A stretch of 64,000 nt of DNA from an uncultured Paracoccaceae bacterium (GCA_947496535.1 CANMDE010000005.1:124001-188000), one strand, 5' to 3'; shown: positions 39,201 to 50,021, counted from the stretch's first letter. The notes: generated from the sequence alone by a model not told the origin. Translations and numbers: made by a program.

Positions 39201-40276
39201 TTGTTGACACCGCCCTTTGGTCATCGCTGCCTGTGCCGGCCCTGTTGCTTGATACCGGTGACAAAATCGTATCGAGCAACCCGGCTGCGGAAAGCTTCTT
39301 GAATATGTCGACCAAAGCCCTGACCGGTCAGCGGTTTTGGGACAAGGTCATGATTGACGCGCCGCTTGAATCTGCATTCCAGCGCGCGCGTGATAATCAC
39401 ACGTCACTTTTCGTGAATGATGTGGATGTAGGAAGCGGAGAGCGGGCACCGATGCTTTGTAATCTGCAATTTGCCCCATTGCAGGGCACATCGGATACCA
39501 TGATTGTCATGATCAGCCCGCGTGAGATCGCCAGCCGGATCAACCAGAACCATTCATCGGGAAAGGCCGCGAAATCCGCCATCGGCATGGCGGAAATGCT
39601 TGCCCATGAAATTAAGAACCCACTGGCTGGCATCACGGGTGCCGCGCAATTGTTGTCGATGGGACTGAGCAATGAAGATCAGGAGATGACAGACCTGATC
39701 GTGGCCGAAAGTCGTCGTATTGTGAAACTGCTAGAGCAGGTCGAACAGTTCGGCAATTTGCGTCCGCCAGAGCTGAAGTCTGTGAACCTCCATGACGTGC
39801 TGGACCGCGCCCGCCGGTCGGCTGCCGTTGGCTTTGGGGCGCATATGCTTCTTGTTGAGGATTACGACCCTTCATTGCCGCAAACGCTGGCTGATGCCGA
39901 TCAGTTGCTTCAGGTGTTCCTGAACCTGCTTAAAAATGCATCTGAAGCGAACAAGGATGGTGGCGCGATCCACCTGCATACCTTTTACGATGCCTCGTTG
40001 CGTGTCCGTCGGGCTGATGGCACTCAGGCGCGGCTGCCGTTGCAGATCGAAATCATTGATGATGGCCCGGGCCTGCCGCCTGAGATTGCCGATGATATCT
40101 TTGAACCTTTCGTATCGGGGCGCGAAAATGGCACCGGGCTTGGCCTGGCACTGGTGTCGAAGTTGATAGGTGACATCGGCGGCTGGATATCCGTCGATAG
40201 TGTGCCAGGTCGTACCGTGTTCCGTATTTCCTTACCACTTGCCCCCACCGAGACACCCCAACAAGGAGAAACTTAA
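39197..40276 (+). CDS. ntrB: nitrogen regulation sensor kinase NtrB
   Basis: 359 aa from the ATG at 39197 overlapping the dusB stop. A PAS-like N-terminal part ([19 protein letters not shown]), H-box [20 protein letters not shown] with the phosphorylated His, and an HATPase domain with N-box ([11 protein letters not shown]) and DDGPGLP. No transmembrane segments. Its phosphorylation of NtrC is set by PII proteins according to nitrogen status. Its stop overlaps the ntrC start (TAATG). Confidence 0.95.
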
Positions 40277-41649
40277 TGGATGGGACTGTTCTTGTTGCCG
40301 ATGATGATCGCACAATTCGTACCGTATTGACCCAAGCGCTGACACGCGCCGGATGCAAGGTACACGCCACCTCATCCCTCGTCACTTTGATGCGTTGGGT
40401 GGATGAAGGGAAAGGCGATCTGGTTATCTCTGATGTCGTGATGCCCGATGGCAATGGACTGGACCAGTTGCCCCAGATTTCTGCCGCGCGCCCCGGTTTG
40501 CCGGTGATTGTGATCTCTGCGCAGAATACCATTATGACAGCTATTCAGGCGGCTGAGAAAGACGCCTATGACTATCTGCCCAAACCGTTTGATCTGCCCG
40601 ATCTGATGAAGCGGGCGGCGCGTGCGCTTGAAGTGAAACGCCGCGCCCCAACAAGCCGCGCCCCGGATGTTGCCCCGACTGAGCAGGGCGGGGATTTGCC
40701 GCTGGTGGGTCGTACATCGGTTATGCAGGCGCTCTACCGGCTTGTGGCGCGGGTAATGAACACGCAGCTGCCGGTTCTGATCACCGGCGAAAGCGGCACA
40801 GGTAAGTCGCTGATTGCGCGGGCCGTGCATGATTTCTCTGATCGGCGCAGCTTGCCATTCGTGGTCGTATCGGCGGCTGATCTGGAGGGGATGGATGGCA
40901 CCTCGAGCATTCTGTCACGCGCGAAGGGCGGGTCGATCTTGTTTGATGAGGTCAGTGATCTTGATGAGGAAGCGCAGGGCAAGATCGTTCGAATGCTTGA
41001 TGCGCTAGGTGAGAACGCGCCGCGGATCATGGCCACTTCACAGACAGATCTGATGGCGCGAATGGAGGACGGGCGCTTTCGCGAAGACCTGTTTTACCGG
41101 TTGGGCGGTGTCACGGTCGATGTACCGTCGCTTCGTGAGCGTGTGGACGATATTCCGCTGTTGGCGGACCACTTCCTGGCACGGGCTGAACGGGAAGGGG
41201 CGCCGGTTCGTCGGTTTGGTGATGATGCGCTTGATCTAGTCCGAGCCTATAGCTGGCCCGGCAATGTCCGTCAGCTTGAAAACGCCGTGCGACGTCTGGT
41301 TTTCACTGCGGCTGAGGACGAAATTACCCGCGCCGAAGTAGAGATGGTGTTGGGAAACCAACCTGCTATCGAACCTTTGCGGTCGGGCGGGGAGGGCGAA
41401 AAACTCTCGGCCAGCGTTGCAAAGCATTTGCGTCGCTACTTCGATTTACACGGGCGGGTTCTGCCGCCACCTGGCCTGTATAACCGCATTTTGAAAGAGG
41501 TTGAGGCACCGCTTATTGAAATTGCGTTGGATGCCACGGGTGGAAATCAGGCGAAATGCGCTGATTTGCTTGGGATCAACAGAAATACTTTGCGCAAGAA
41601 GATCACGGACCTCGATATTCGCGTGACACGGCGTCGCAAATTGATGTAA
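40276..41649 (+). CDS. ntrC: nitrogen response regulator NtrC without GAFTGA
   Basis: 457 aa: receiver ([14 protein letters not shown]; Asp in [14 protein letters not shown]), AAA+ domain with GESGTGKS and a C-terminal Fis-type HTH ([20 protein letters not shown]). Between [13 protein letters not shown] and the Walker-B region [12 protein letters not shown] about 20 residues are missing, including the sigma-54 contact GAFTGA. This is the state of Rhodobacter capsulatus NtrC, which activates sigma-70 promoters. So this regulator probably does not use RpoN. Confidence 0.95.
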   Translation: MDGTVLVADDDRTIRTVLTQALTRAGCKVHATSSLVTLMRWVDEGKGDLVISDVVMPDGNGLDQLPQISAARPGLPVIVISAQNTIMTAIQAAEKDAYDYLPKPFDLPDLMKRAARALEVKRRAPTSRAPDVAPTEQGGDLPLVGRTSVMQALYRLVARVMNTQLPVLITGESGTGKSLIARAVHDFSDRRSLPFVVVSAADLEGMDGTSSILSRAKGGSILFDEVSDLDEEAQGKIVRMLDALGENAPRIMATSQTDLMARMEDGRFREDLFYRLGGVTVDVPSLRERVDDIPLLADHFLARAEREGAPVRRFGDDALDLVRAYSWPGNVRQLENAVRRLVFTAAEDEITRAEVEMVLGNQPAIEPLRSGGEGEKLSASVAKHLRRYFDLHGRVLPPPGLYNRILKEVEAPLIEIALDATGGNQAKCADLLGINRNTLRKKITDLDIRVTRRRKLM

Positions 41650-41715
41650 AACCGCAACATAACCGTGGCCCCGGTGCGGCAGCGCATCGGAAGGACCACA
41701 AAATATAGCGGTAAC

Positions 41716-41731
41716 GTGGGGGAGACCCCAC
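41716..41731 (+). promoter_or_regulatory. GC-rich 6-bp hairpin before ntrY
   Basis: GTGGGG, loop GAGA, CCCCAC. It lies between ntrC and ntrY, 16 bases before the ntrY start, in the leader. No T-run, so not a clear terminator; could modulate ntrY translation. Confidence 0.3.
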
Positions 41732-41746
41732 CACAATAGTAGGGTC

Positions 41747-44002
41747 TTGCGCGTGCAGCGTACCCTTTTGGGACTAAAGCTCTCGCGGCTGAGCCGTTGG
41801 CAACGGCGGCGCAGCGTGCAGAACGCAATGACTATTGGCCTCGTTCTGATGGGGCCAGTGCTTGCGTTTCTGACATATGTTTCGCTGGGGCCGCTTAATC
41901 AGGGCGCGACATCTCCGCAGTTGCGCATCATCCTGCTTGCCGATCTGAGTTATATTTTGGTCGTGGCCGCTTTGGTGCTGCGCCAAGTGGCACGGATGGT
42001 GGCGGCGCGTCGTGCGAAATCGGCTGGGTCGCGGCTTCATATGCGTCTGACCGGGGTGTTTGCGCTGTTGGCGCTGATACCCACTGTCACGGTGGCAGTT
42101 TTTGCGGTGCTATCGATCAATGTTGGGCTTGAGGGTTGGTTTTCCGACCGGGTGCGGAACGTGCTTGCGACGTCGCTGACAACTGCGCAGGCCTATGAAC
42201 AGGAGCACCGGCAGGAACTGATCCGCGATGGCCGCGCGCTGGCCAACTATCTGAATAATGAGCGCCAGAGCAATTTCTTCATGGATGATGGCGAAATCCG
42301 TCAGGCCCTGGCGGCGGTGCAGGCGTCGATTGAGCGCGGTCTCACCGAAGCCTTTGTCGTGGATGAGTTGGGGAATATCACGGCCCGCGGTGTGGGCGTA
42401 TATGAGTTTGATTTTGAACGCCCAGCGCCCAGCACATTTGCCCGCGCCGATGCAGAAGGCGTCGTGATCATTGAAGACTGGGACAATAATGAGTTTCGTG
42501 CATTGCTCCCTCTTGGGGCTTTTCGCGACAGATATCTTTATGTCAGCCGTTCGGTCGATGGTGGCATCCTTTCGCTTCTTGATGAAACGACCGAGACCGT
42601 CGCGCTTTACGAACAGCTGGAAGCGGAAAGAGGGCGGCTGCTGTTTGAATTTGGTCTGCTTTATCTGGGATTTGCGATGATCCTGATTCTGGCGGCGATC
42701 TGGCTGGGCCTGTGGTTTGCCGAACGTCTTGCGAGGCCTGTGGGGCGTTTGGTCAGCGCTTCGCAGCGCGTTGGTTCTGGTGATCTTGATGTCCGGGTGA
42801 TCGAGGATGACGGCGATGATGAAATTTCGCAGCTTGGCCATTACTTCAATCAGATGACCAGCCGGCTTAAGGGGCAGCGGGACGAGTTACTGGAAACCAA
42901 TCGCTTGACAGAGCAGCGTCGGCGCTTGTTCGATAGTGTTTTGAGTTCTGTGACCTCTGGCGTGGTCGGTCTGGATGCCGATGGGCGGATCGCTTTCGTA
43001 AATCCGTCCGCACGCCGTCTGCTTTCGGTCGGCGAGGATCAGGCCGATATGGCGCTGTCCGTCGCGATCCCGGAATTTGGTGTTCTGTTTGATGAGGTCC
43101 GGCAATCCGACAGAACGGGCGTTCAGGAACAGATCAATCTCGTTCGGGGGGGGCATCAGGAAACACTTCTTGTTCGTATGTCACCACGTCGCAACGCCGA
43201 AGGTGCGCTGGAAGGTTACGTTGTCGCATTTGATGACGTGACCGATCTGGTCAGTGCGCAACGGATGGCCGCTTGGGGCGATGTGGCCCGCCGGATCGCG
43301 CATGAAATCAAGAATCCGCTGACGCCCATTCGTCTGTCCGCTGAGCGGATCAACAGAAAATTTGCCGCGCAGGTTGGTGACGATTCTGACAAACTGGCGC
43401 AGATGACCGATGTCATTGTCCGGCAAACCAGTGATTTGCGGCGCATTGTGGATGAGTTCTCGCAATTTGCGAGGATGCCCGAGCCGCAACTGACAACCAG
43501 CGATTTGACCAAACTGGTGAAAGATGCCGTGACGCTTCAGCAGGCTGGACAGCCAGACGTAAAGATTTCTGCAAATATTCCCGAAGTTGCCATTCTGGCA
43601 GAGATCGATGGTACAATGATTTCGCAGGCTTTGACGAACCTGATCAAGAATGCTGGCGAAGCTACTGAAACCTATCAGGAAAAATATGGTCGCGAAGGGT
43701 ACAAGCCGCAGGTCACTATCAAGATGAACCGCACCGATAAGCAGGCCACAATTCGTATTGATGATAATGGGATCGGGCTTCCGCAGGATCGGGCCCGATT
43801 ATTTGAACCATACGTTACTACGCGCGATAAGGGCACAGGTCTTGGGCTTCCTATTGTGAAGAAAATTATAGAAGAACATGGCGGTACGCTCAGCCTGACT
43901 GATGCGACCGTTTTTGAGGGAAATAACCACGTGGGGGCTGCCGCGATAATTCAACTGCCTGTTATGCCAGCGCAGACACAGGCCGATATAATTCCAGCAT
44001 GA
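41747..44002 (+). CDS. ntrY: nitrogen/redox sensor kinase NtrY
   Basis: 751 aa with a TTG start (a GTG at 41753 is an alternative). Several transmembrane helices in the N-terminal 320 residues enclosing a periplasmic sensing domain (about 110-290), HAMP (about 325-380), PAS (about 390-500), then the H-box [19 protein letters not shown] and HATPase domain (DDNGIGLP, GTGLGLPIV). Partner of NtrX, a pair tied to nitrogen, oxygen and envelope regulation in alphaproteobacteria. Confidence 0.93.
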   Translation: MRVQRTLLGLKLSRLSRWQRRRSVQNAMTIGLVLMGPVLAFLTYVSLGPLNQGATSPQLRIILLADLSYILVVAALVLRQVARMVAARRAKSAGSRLHMRLTGVFALLALIPTVTVAVFAVLSINVGLEGWFSDRVRNVLATSLTTAQAYEQEHRQELIRDGRALANYLNNERQSNFFMDDGEIRQALAAVQASIERGLTEAFVVDELGNITARGVGVYEFDFERPAPSTFARADAEGVVIIEDWDNNEFRALLPLGAFRDRYLYVSRSVDGGILSLLDETTETVALYEQLEAERGRLLFEFGLLYLGFAMILILAAIWLGLWFAERLARPVGRLVSASQRVGSGDLDVRVIEDDGDDEISQLGHYFNQMTSRLKGQRDELLETNRLTEQRRRLFDSVLSSVTSGVVGLDADGRIAFVNPSARRLLSVGEDQADMALSVAIPEFGVLFDEVRQSDRTGVQEQINLVRGGHQETLLVRMSPRRNAEGALEGYVVAFDDVTDLVSAQRMAAWGDVARRIAHEIKNPLTPIRLSAERINRKFAAQVGDDSDKLAQMTDVIVRQTSDLRRIVDEFSQFARMPEPQLTTSDLTKLVKDAVTLQQAGQPDVKISANIPEVAILAEIDGTMISQALTNLIKNAGEATETYQEKYGREGYKPQVTIKMNRTDKQATIRIDDNGIGLPQDRARLFEPYVTTRDKGTGLGLPIVKKIIEEHGGTLSLTDATVFEGNNHVGAAAIIQLPVMPAQTQADIIPA

Positions 44003-44009
44003 GGGCAAT

Positions 44010-45413
44010 ATGGGCGATATTCTGATTACAGACGACGAACGCGACATTCGAGAACTGGTCGCGGATATTTTAGAGGACGAAGGTTTCACCACCCGGCTGG
44101 CCGGCACATCGGATGAGTGCATGGCGGAGATTGCAAAAGAGACCCCGGCGCTGATGATCCTAGATATCTGGCTGAAAGACAGCAGCATGGACGGGATCGA
44201 TATCCTCAAAGCTGTCAAACGGGATCATCCCGATGTTCCGATTGTGATTATTTCCGGTCATGGGAATATCGAAATTGCCGTCGCCGCGATCAAGCAGGGC
44301 GCATATGACTTTATCGAAAAGCCTTTCAACATCGATCAGCTTATGGTCGTCATTCGCCGCGCGATGGAGACATCGCGTCTGCGGCGTGAGAACCTCGAAC
44401 TCAAACGTGGTGAAGTTGCCAGTGCTGATATGCTTGGCGACAGTGCCATGTTCCGGACGCTTCGGTCGCAGCTGGATAAGGTGACCAAATCCAACGGGCG
44501 TGTGATGTTGACCGGCCCGGCTGGGGCTGGCAAGGAAATTGCCGCGCGATATATACATGCCAATTCCAATCGGGCGAGTGCGCCATTTGTTGTGGTGAAT
44601 TCAGCTTCCATTGCGCCGGATCGGATGGAGGAAGTGCTGTTTGGCCGTGAAGACGGGCTGCGCGGCGTCGAGCCGGGGCTATTGGAAGAGGCCAATGGCG
44701 GCGTCATATATTTTGACGAGGTGGCGGATATGCCCTTGGGCACGCAGTCGAAGATTCTGCGTGTCCTAGTCGATCAGCGCTTTCAGCGTGTGGGCGGCAA
44801 CGACAAGGTGCAGGTGGATTTGCGCGTTATCTCCAGCACCAACAGTGACTTGCAGGCCGCAATTGATGCGGGAACATTCAGGGAAGAGCTGTACCATCGT
44901 TTGAATGTTGTGCCGATTGCGGTTCCGTCGTTGGAAGAGCGGCGCGAGGATATCCCGCTTTTGGCTGAACATTTTGTCGAAATGTTCAATCAGATGCAGG
45001 GCCTTCCGCTGCGCAAACTGGCCGATGATGCGCGTGCGCTGCTGCAAACCATGCTGTGGCCCGGCAATGTGCGCCAGTTGAAGAACGTCATGGAGCGGGT
45101 GCTGATCCTTGGTGATAGCTCGGGTGATATCGCGGCGAAGGAACTTCCATCGTCTGATGAAGCCAGTAGCGAAGAAGGTCGTATCGTGCTCGCTGGTGGG
45201 TTGGCCACGTTGCCGCTGCGCGAGGCACGCGAGCTGTTTGAACGTGAATATCTGCTTACCCAGATCAATCGGTTTGGCGGCAATATCAGCCGCACTGCGT
45301 CGTTCGTTGGAATGGAACGGTCTGCGTTGCATCGTAAGCTGAAGTCGCTGGGGGTTGTGACGACCAACAAGGCGGGTGGCCGTGTCGCCTATGTCGAGGA
45401 TGAGGCCACATGA
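44010..45413 (+). CDS. ntrX: response regulator NtrX
   Basis: 467 aa: receiver with Asp in MILDIWLKDSSMDGIDI, AAA+ domain with P-loop TGPAGAGKE (divergent Walker A), and Fis HTH (GGNISRTASFVGMERSALHRK). The place of GAFTGA holds GLRGVEPGLLEEANGG, so no canonical sigma-54 contact. Its stop overlaps the trkA start by four bases. Confidence 0.93.
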   Translation: MGDILITDDERDIRELVADILEDEGFTTRLAGTSDECMAEIAKETPALMILDIWLKDSSMDGIDILKAVKRDHPDVPIVIISGHGNIEIAVAAIKQGAYDFIEKPFNIDQLMVVIRRAMETSRLRRENLELKRGEVASADMLGDSAMFRTLRSQLDKVTKSNGRVMLTGPAGAGKEIAARYIHANSNRASAPFVVVNSASIAPDRMEEVLFGREDGLRGVEPGLLEEANGGVIYFDEVADMPLGTQSKILRVLVDQRFQRVGGNDKVQVDLRVISSTNSDLQAAIDAGTFREELYHRLNVVPIAVPSLEERREDIPLLAEHFVEMFNQMQGLPLRKLADDARALLQTMLWPGNVRQLKNVMERVLILGDSSGDIAAKELPSSDEASSEEGRIVLAGGLATLPLREARELFEREYLLTQINRFGGNISRTASFVGMERSALHRKLKSLGVVTTNKAGGRVAYVEDEAT

Positions 45414-46786
45414 AAGTCATCATCTGTGGCGCCGGGCAGGTCGGCTGGCAAATCGCCCGCCATTTGTCAGGCGAAAACAATGATGTGACCGTGGTGGATA
45501 ATAATGCCGACCTCGTGCGTCGTGCCACCGATACGCTTGATGTGCAGGGCATTGCGGGATTTGCCAGTTATCCCGATATCCTGGAGCGTGCCGGGGCCAG
45601 TGATGCCGACATGATCATTGCCGCGACCCATTCGGATGAGGTGAATATGGTCACCTGCCAGGTCGCGCACTCGGTCTTTTCGATCCAGCGAAAGATTGCG
45701 CGGTTGCGGGCACAAAGTTATCTGGATGCGATTTACTCGGATTTGTATCGACGGGATCACCTGCCAATTGATGTGGTGATTTCGCCGGAAAAAGAAGTGG
45801 CCGAGGCTGCGTTGCAGCGTCTGGCGGCACCCGCTGCCTTTGACACGGAAAGTTTTCTGGAAGGCAAGGCGCAGCTTTTGGGGATCACAATCGAAGATGA
45901 CTGCCCCGTGATCAACACGCCTTTGCGCCAGTTGACGGATCTGTTTTCGACCTTGCGTGCTATTGTCGTTGGCATTCGTCGTGATGGGGTTCTTTTTGCG
46001 CCATCACCCGGTGACCAGATATTTGCGGGGGATGATTGTTACATTTTCACCGTGACTGAGGATATGACCCGCACGTTGGAAATCTTCGGCAAAACCCAAT
46101 CCAAGCAAGAACGCATCGTAATTGTCGGCGGTGGCAATGTGGGCTTGGGCGTGGCACAGGCCCTGGAGGCAAGGACCGAACGTGTGCGCGTCAAGGTTAT
46201 CGAAAAGTCTCGCGCCTGTGCTGAACGGGCTGCCGATGCACTGGACCGGACGATTGTTCTGAATGGCGACGGTTTGGACAGTGGGCTTTTGGAAGAGGCG
46301 AGCATCAGTACGGCCGATGCAGTTCTTGCCGTAACGGATGACGACAAGACGAACATTCTGGCATCTGTCAGAGCCAAGGAAATGGGCTGCCCCATGTCGA
46401 TTTGTCTGATTAACGATCCGACTCTGGGGCCCTTGATGGGGCCGCTGGATATCGACGCCTATATCAACCCGCGTGCTACTACTGTTAGCTCAATCCTGCG
46501 CCATATCCGGCATGGCAGGGTACGGGGGGTTTACTCCATAGGAGACGCAGAGGCCGAGATGATCGAAGCGCAGGTATTGGGTACGTCCCCGATTGCCGGA
46601 CGGTTGATCAAGGATATCGAGTTTCCAGAAGGTACCCTGATCGGTGGTGTGATGAAGGGTGGCATGGTCGTCAAACCGGTGGGAGAGACGCGGATCGATG
46701 AAGGTGACGTGATCGCGATTTTCGCCATGGCTGATGACGTGCCAGAGGTCGAGCGTCTGCTACAGGTTACGATCGACTATTTCTGA
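45410..46786 (+). CDS. trkA: Trk potassium transporter NAD-binding subunit
   Basis: 458 aa of two RCK halves, each with a Rossmann motif: MKVIICGAGQVGWQIARHL at the start and IVIVGGGNVGLGVAQALE near 235. Peripheral, cytoplasmic regulator of the TrkH channel. The stop and the trkH start overlap by one base (TGATG). Confidence 0.96.
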   Translation: MKVIICGAGQVGWQIARHLSGENNDVTVVDNNADLVRRATDTLDVQGIAGFASYPDILERAGASDADMIIAATHSDEVNMVTCQVAHSVFSIQRKIARLRAQSYLDAIYSDLYRRDHLPIDVVISPEKEVAEAALQRLAAPAAFDTESFLEGKAQLLGITIEDDCPVINTPLRQLTDLFSTLRAIVVGIRRDGVLFAPSPGDQIFAGDDCYIFTVTEDMTRTLEIFGKTQSKQERIVIVGGGNVGLGVAQALEARTERVRVKVIEKSRACAERAADALDRTIVLNGDGLDSGLLEEASISTADAVLAVTDDDKTNILASVRAKEMGCPMSICLINDPTLGPLMGPLDIDAYINPRATTVSSILRHIRHGRVRGVYSIGDAEAEMIEAQVLGTSPIAGRLIKDIEFPEGTLIGGVMKGGMVVKPVGETRIDEGDVIAIFAMADDVPEVERLLQVTIDYF

Positions 46787-48309
46787 TGATGGACTGGATC
46801 ACGCGCCTTCCGTTTTTCGTGGTATTGATGGGGCTTGGGTCCATCGCAATGCTGGTTCCATCGGCCCACGGTTTGGCAATGGAAGACTTCACGACGATGC
46901 GCGTGTTCTTCTACGGGTTTATCCTCTTTTCGACGCTAACTGCTTTGCTTGGGTTGGCGACTTCTAATTATGAGCCCCGCAGCGTGGCGCGTAGCCAGCT
47001 ATTGGGTTTGTTGGCAGCGTTCACCTTGTTGCCGCTGATGTTTGCAGTCCCTTTTCGTGAGGCGGTGCAGAACACCAACTATTTGAATGCATGGTTTGAA
47101 ATGGTGTCATGCTTCACCACAACCGGCGCAACCGTTTATGACAATGCGGGCAGGCTGACGCCATCCTTGCATCTGTGGCGTGCTCTTGTGGGGTGGCTTG
47201 GTGGGCTGCTAGTTTGGGTGACTGCCGTATCCATTTTCGCGCCGATGAACCTTGGCGGGTTTGAGGTGCGCGCTACAGGGACGGCGGGTGGAGGATCGGG
47301 CCAGTCTTTTCATCAGATAGCGCGCATTGCCGACCCTTCAGAGCGTATGGTTCGTTATACGATCAAGCTGGTGCCCATTTATGTGGGGCTGACTGCGGCC
47401 CTATGGCTTGGATTGGTGATCGCGGGTGAATTTCCCTACATTGCGCTGAGCCATGCGATGTCGGTTCTTTCCACCTCGGGTATCTCTCCCATCGGTGGTC
47501 TTTATTTTGCCGCCTCGGGGTTCTGGGGGGAGCTGCTGATTTTTGGCTTTTTTGCCTTTGCACTTTCGCGACTGACCTTTAGCCGAGGTTTGATTGGTGA
47601 AAATACCCAAGGTTTACGTCATGATCCGGAGTTTCGAACGGCCGCTGCACTGATCGTCGTGGTGACGGGGTTGTTATTCTTGCGGCATTTCATTGGGGCC
47701 GCGGAAGATGATGACCCTATTGTTGGGCTTGATATCCTAGCGGCGGTGTGGGGCGGCTTGTTCACGATCACTTCGTTTCTGACGACCACCGGGTTTGAAT
47801 CGCATTTCTGGGATGGGGCGACCGAGTGGTCGGGGCTACAAACCCCCGGGCTCTTTCTGATTGGTCTGGCACTGATCGGCGGCGGTGTCGCAACAACGGC
47901 GGGTGGTGTGAAACTGCTGCGGATATACGCGCTTTATCAACACAGCGAACGAGAACTGGAGCGTCTGCTGCACCCGTCATCGATTGGTGGGGGGGGGCGC
48001 GAGGGCCGACGGATTAGGCGGCAAGGCGCCTATATCTCGTGGATCTTTTTTATGCTTTTTGCCCTGAGTATTGCGGTTGTGATGCTGCTTTTATCGCTGA
48101 CGGGAGTGCAGTTCGAAACGTCGCTGGTGTTGTCGATCTCTGCGCTTTCCACCACGGGACCATTGGCGACAGTCGCTGCCGAAACGCCGATTGCTTATTC
48201 AGGGATTCCGGCTAGTGCAAAGGCAATTCTGGCTGCTGCCATGGTACTGGGACGGCTGGAAACTTTGGCCATCATCGCCCTTTTCAACCCGGAGATATGG
48301 CAGCGCTGA
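46786..48309 (+). CDS. trkH: Trk potassium uptake channel protein
   Basis: 507 aa integral membrane protein with the four repeats of the Trk/Ktr/HKT fold; selectivity-filter-like segments are visible (SCFTTTGATVYDN, LSTSGISPIGGLYF, FLTTTGFESHFWD, ALSTTGPLATV). Partner of trkA; a poly-G run near 47988 encodes a cytoplasmic loop. Last gene before a 197-base gap that must hold the hfq promoter. Confidence 0.95.
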   Translation: MMDWITRLPFFVVLMGLGSIAMLVPSAHGLAMEDFTTMRVFFYGFILFSTLTALLGLATSNYEPRSVARSQLLGLLAAFTLLPLMFAVPFREAVQNTNYLNAWFEMVSCFTTTGATVYDNAGRLTPSLHLWRALVGWLGGLLVWVTAVSIFAPMNLGGFEVRATGTAGGGSGQSFHQIARIADPSERMVRYTIKLVPIYVGLTAALWLGLVIAGEFPYIALSHAMSVLSTSGISPIGGLYFAASGFWGELLIFGFFAFALSRLTFSRGLIGENTQGLRHDPEFRTAAALIVVVTGLLFLRHFIGAAEDDDPIVGLDILAAVWGGLFTITSFLTTTGFESHFWDGATEWSGLQTPGLFLIGLALIGGGVATTAGGVKLLRIYALYQHSERELERLLHPSSIGGGGREGRRIRRQGAYISWIFFMLFALSIAVVMLLLSLTGVQFETSLVLSISALSTTGPLATVAAETPIAYSGIPASAKAILAAAMVLGRLETLAIIALFNPEIWQR

Positions 48310-48506
48310 GGCGTTTCTTTTACCTTTGGTTCATACCCGCATTCGAGTGCTGGAGCGAAATGCCGCAGCCTGGAAACTCAGGGCATAACACAGGGTCTAT
48401 CTTATGTTCCCTTTTTGGGCTGGAAAGTCCTGAAAGGCCAAGACATACTGCTATCACAACGAGGGGGGCCGAAGCGCGGCCGCAAGAACAATAAAAGGGT
48501 TTCGTC

Positions 48507-48740
48507 ATGGCGGCTGACAAGGCCAATCTGCAAGATGCATTTCTTAATCACGTTCGGAAAACCAAAGTTCCTGTCACAATATTTTTGGTAAATGGGGTAA
48601 AACTCCAGGGCGTGATCACATGGTTTGATAGTTTCTGCGTATTGTTGCGTCGGGACGGACAGTCACAGCTTGTTTATAAAAGTGCGATCTCTACCATTAT
48701 GCCTGCGCAGCCTATCAGCCTCTACGAAGGCGAAGAATAG
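48507..48740 (+). CDS. hfq: RNA chaperone Hfq
   Basis: 77 aa, the short alphaproteobacterial form without a long C-terminal tail. Sm1: [19 protein letters not shown]; Sm2: [14 protein letters not shown], with Ser in place of the usual His in YKHAIST. It forms hexamer rings that pair sRNAs with mRNAs. Followed two bases later by hflX, the usual order. Confidence 0.96.
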   Translation: MAADKANLQDAFLNHVRKTKVPVTIFLVNGVKLQGVITWFDSFCVLLRRDGQSQLVYKSAISTIMPAQPISLYEGEE

Positions 48741-48742
48741 TA

Positions 48743-50017
48743 TTGCTTGAACATGATAGGCCCGTCACGCGGGCCTGGGTGCTGCACCCTGATCTGAAGT
48801 CTGACCCGACACGCCGCGCGGCTGAACCGGCTTTGGAAGAGGCTGTGTCTCTTGCTGCGGCTTTGCCCGATCTTGAGGTTGTTGGCAGCGATGTGGTCCG
48901 CTTGCCCAAAGTGCATCCTGGTACGCTTTTTGGCAAAGGCAAGATTGATGAGCTGAAGGCAGTTTTTGCGGGTGTCGAGATTGAATTGGTGCTGATCGAC
49001 GGCCCGGTCACTCCGGTTCAACAGCGCAATCTGGAAAAGGCGTGGGGGGTCAAGCTGCTTGACCGGACTGGCCTGATCTTGGAGATTTTCAGCGACCGCG
49101 CCCGCACATCGGAAGGTGTCTTGCAGGTGGAAATGGCCGCTTTGTCCTATCAGCGGACCCGGCTGGTGCGTGCCTGGACCCACCTGGAGCGTCAGCGTGG
49201 CGGGCTGGGATTTGTTGGTGGACCTGGCGAAACGCAGATCGAGGCGGATAGACGTGCAATTGATGAACAGCTTGGCCGTCTGCGCAAACAACTAGCCAAG
49301 GTCGTCAAAACCCGCGAGCTTCATCGCGCATCACGCGCCAAGGTGCCTTTTCCGATTGTGGCTTTGGTCGGCTACACGAACGCGGGGAAATCTACGCTTT
49401 TCAACCGTTTGACCGGTGCCGAAGTTTTGGCTAAGGACATGCTTTTTGCCACGCTTGATCCCACGATGCGTAAAATCCTGTTGCCGTCGGGGGATGAGGT
49501 AATCATGTCCGATACGGTGGGATTTATCAGCGATCTGCCGACCGAATTGGTGGCCGCTTTCCGTGCGACCTTGGAAGAGGTGCTGGATGCTGATTTGATC
49601 CTCCATGTCAGGGATATCAGCCATGCCCAAACCGATGAACAGGCTGAGGATGTGGAAAATATTCTGCAAAGCCTTGGCATAGCTGAAGAGGCCCCGCTGA
49701 TCGAGGTTTGGAACAAAATCGATCAACTCCCGCCTGAAGCAAAAGACGGGTGTCTGACCAAGGCAAACCGCCGTGATGATTTGTTTGCGATCTCTGCGGT
49801 GACGGGTGAGGGGATCGATCCTTTGCTGGATGCTGTTGTTGCAGCACTGAAAGATCCCAGAAGCGAAGAGCTGCTGGCGCTTGATTTTTCCGATGGCCGC
49901 AAACGTGCATGGCTCTTTGATGCAGGTGTCGTCACGGATGATCTGCAGACCGAACAGGGCCATAACATGACAGTGTTTTGGACAGCCCTGCAGAAAGAAC
50001 GGTTTCGCCGTCTTTAG
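48743..50017 (+). CDS. hflX: ribosome-associated GTPase HflX
   Basis: 424 aa with a TTG start two bases after the hfq stop. An N-terminal HflX domain, a Gly-rich segment (RQRGGLGFVGGPGETQIE), then the G-domain: ALVGYTNAGKSTLFNRLT, DTVGFI and NKID. HflX splits stalled or heat-damaged ribosomes. It ends four bases from the opposing acylase gene. Confidence 0.95.
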   Translation: MLEHDRPVTRAWVLHPDLKSDPTRRAAEPALEEAVSLAAALPDLEVVGSDVVRLPKVHPGTLFGKGKIDELKAVFAGVEIELVLIDGPVTPVQQRNLEKAWGVKLLDRTGLILEIFSDRARTSEGVLQVEMAALSYQRTRLVRAWTHLERQRGGLGFVGGPGETQIEADRRAIDEQLGRLRKQLAKVVKTRELHRASRAKVPFPIVALVGYTNAGKSTLFNRLTGAEVLAKDMLFATLDPTMRKILLPSGDEVIMSDTVGFISDLPTELVAAFRATLEEVLDADLILHVRDISHAQTDEQAEDVENILQSLGIAEEAPLIEVWNKIDQLPPEAKDGCLTKANRRDDLFAISAVTGEGIDPLLDAVVAALKDPRSEELLALDFSDGRKRAWLFDAGVVTDDLQTEQGHNMTVFWTALQKERFRRL

Positions 50018-50021
50018 AGCA

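Noticed and set aside
41716..41731. Terminator between ntrC and ntrY
   Set aside because: Stem present but no T-run; kept only as a hairpin.
48743..50017. CRISPR or repeat structure anywhere in the window
   Set aside because: No series of spaced direct repeats was seen.
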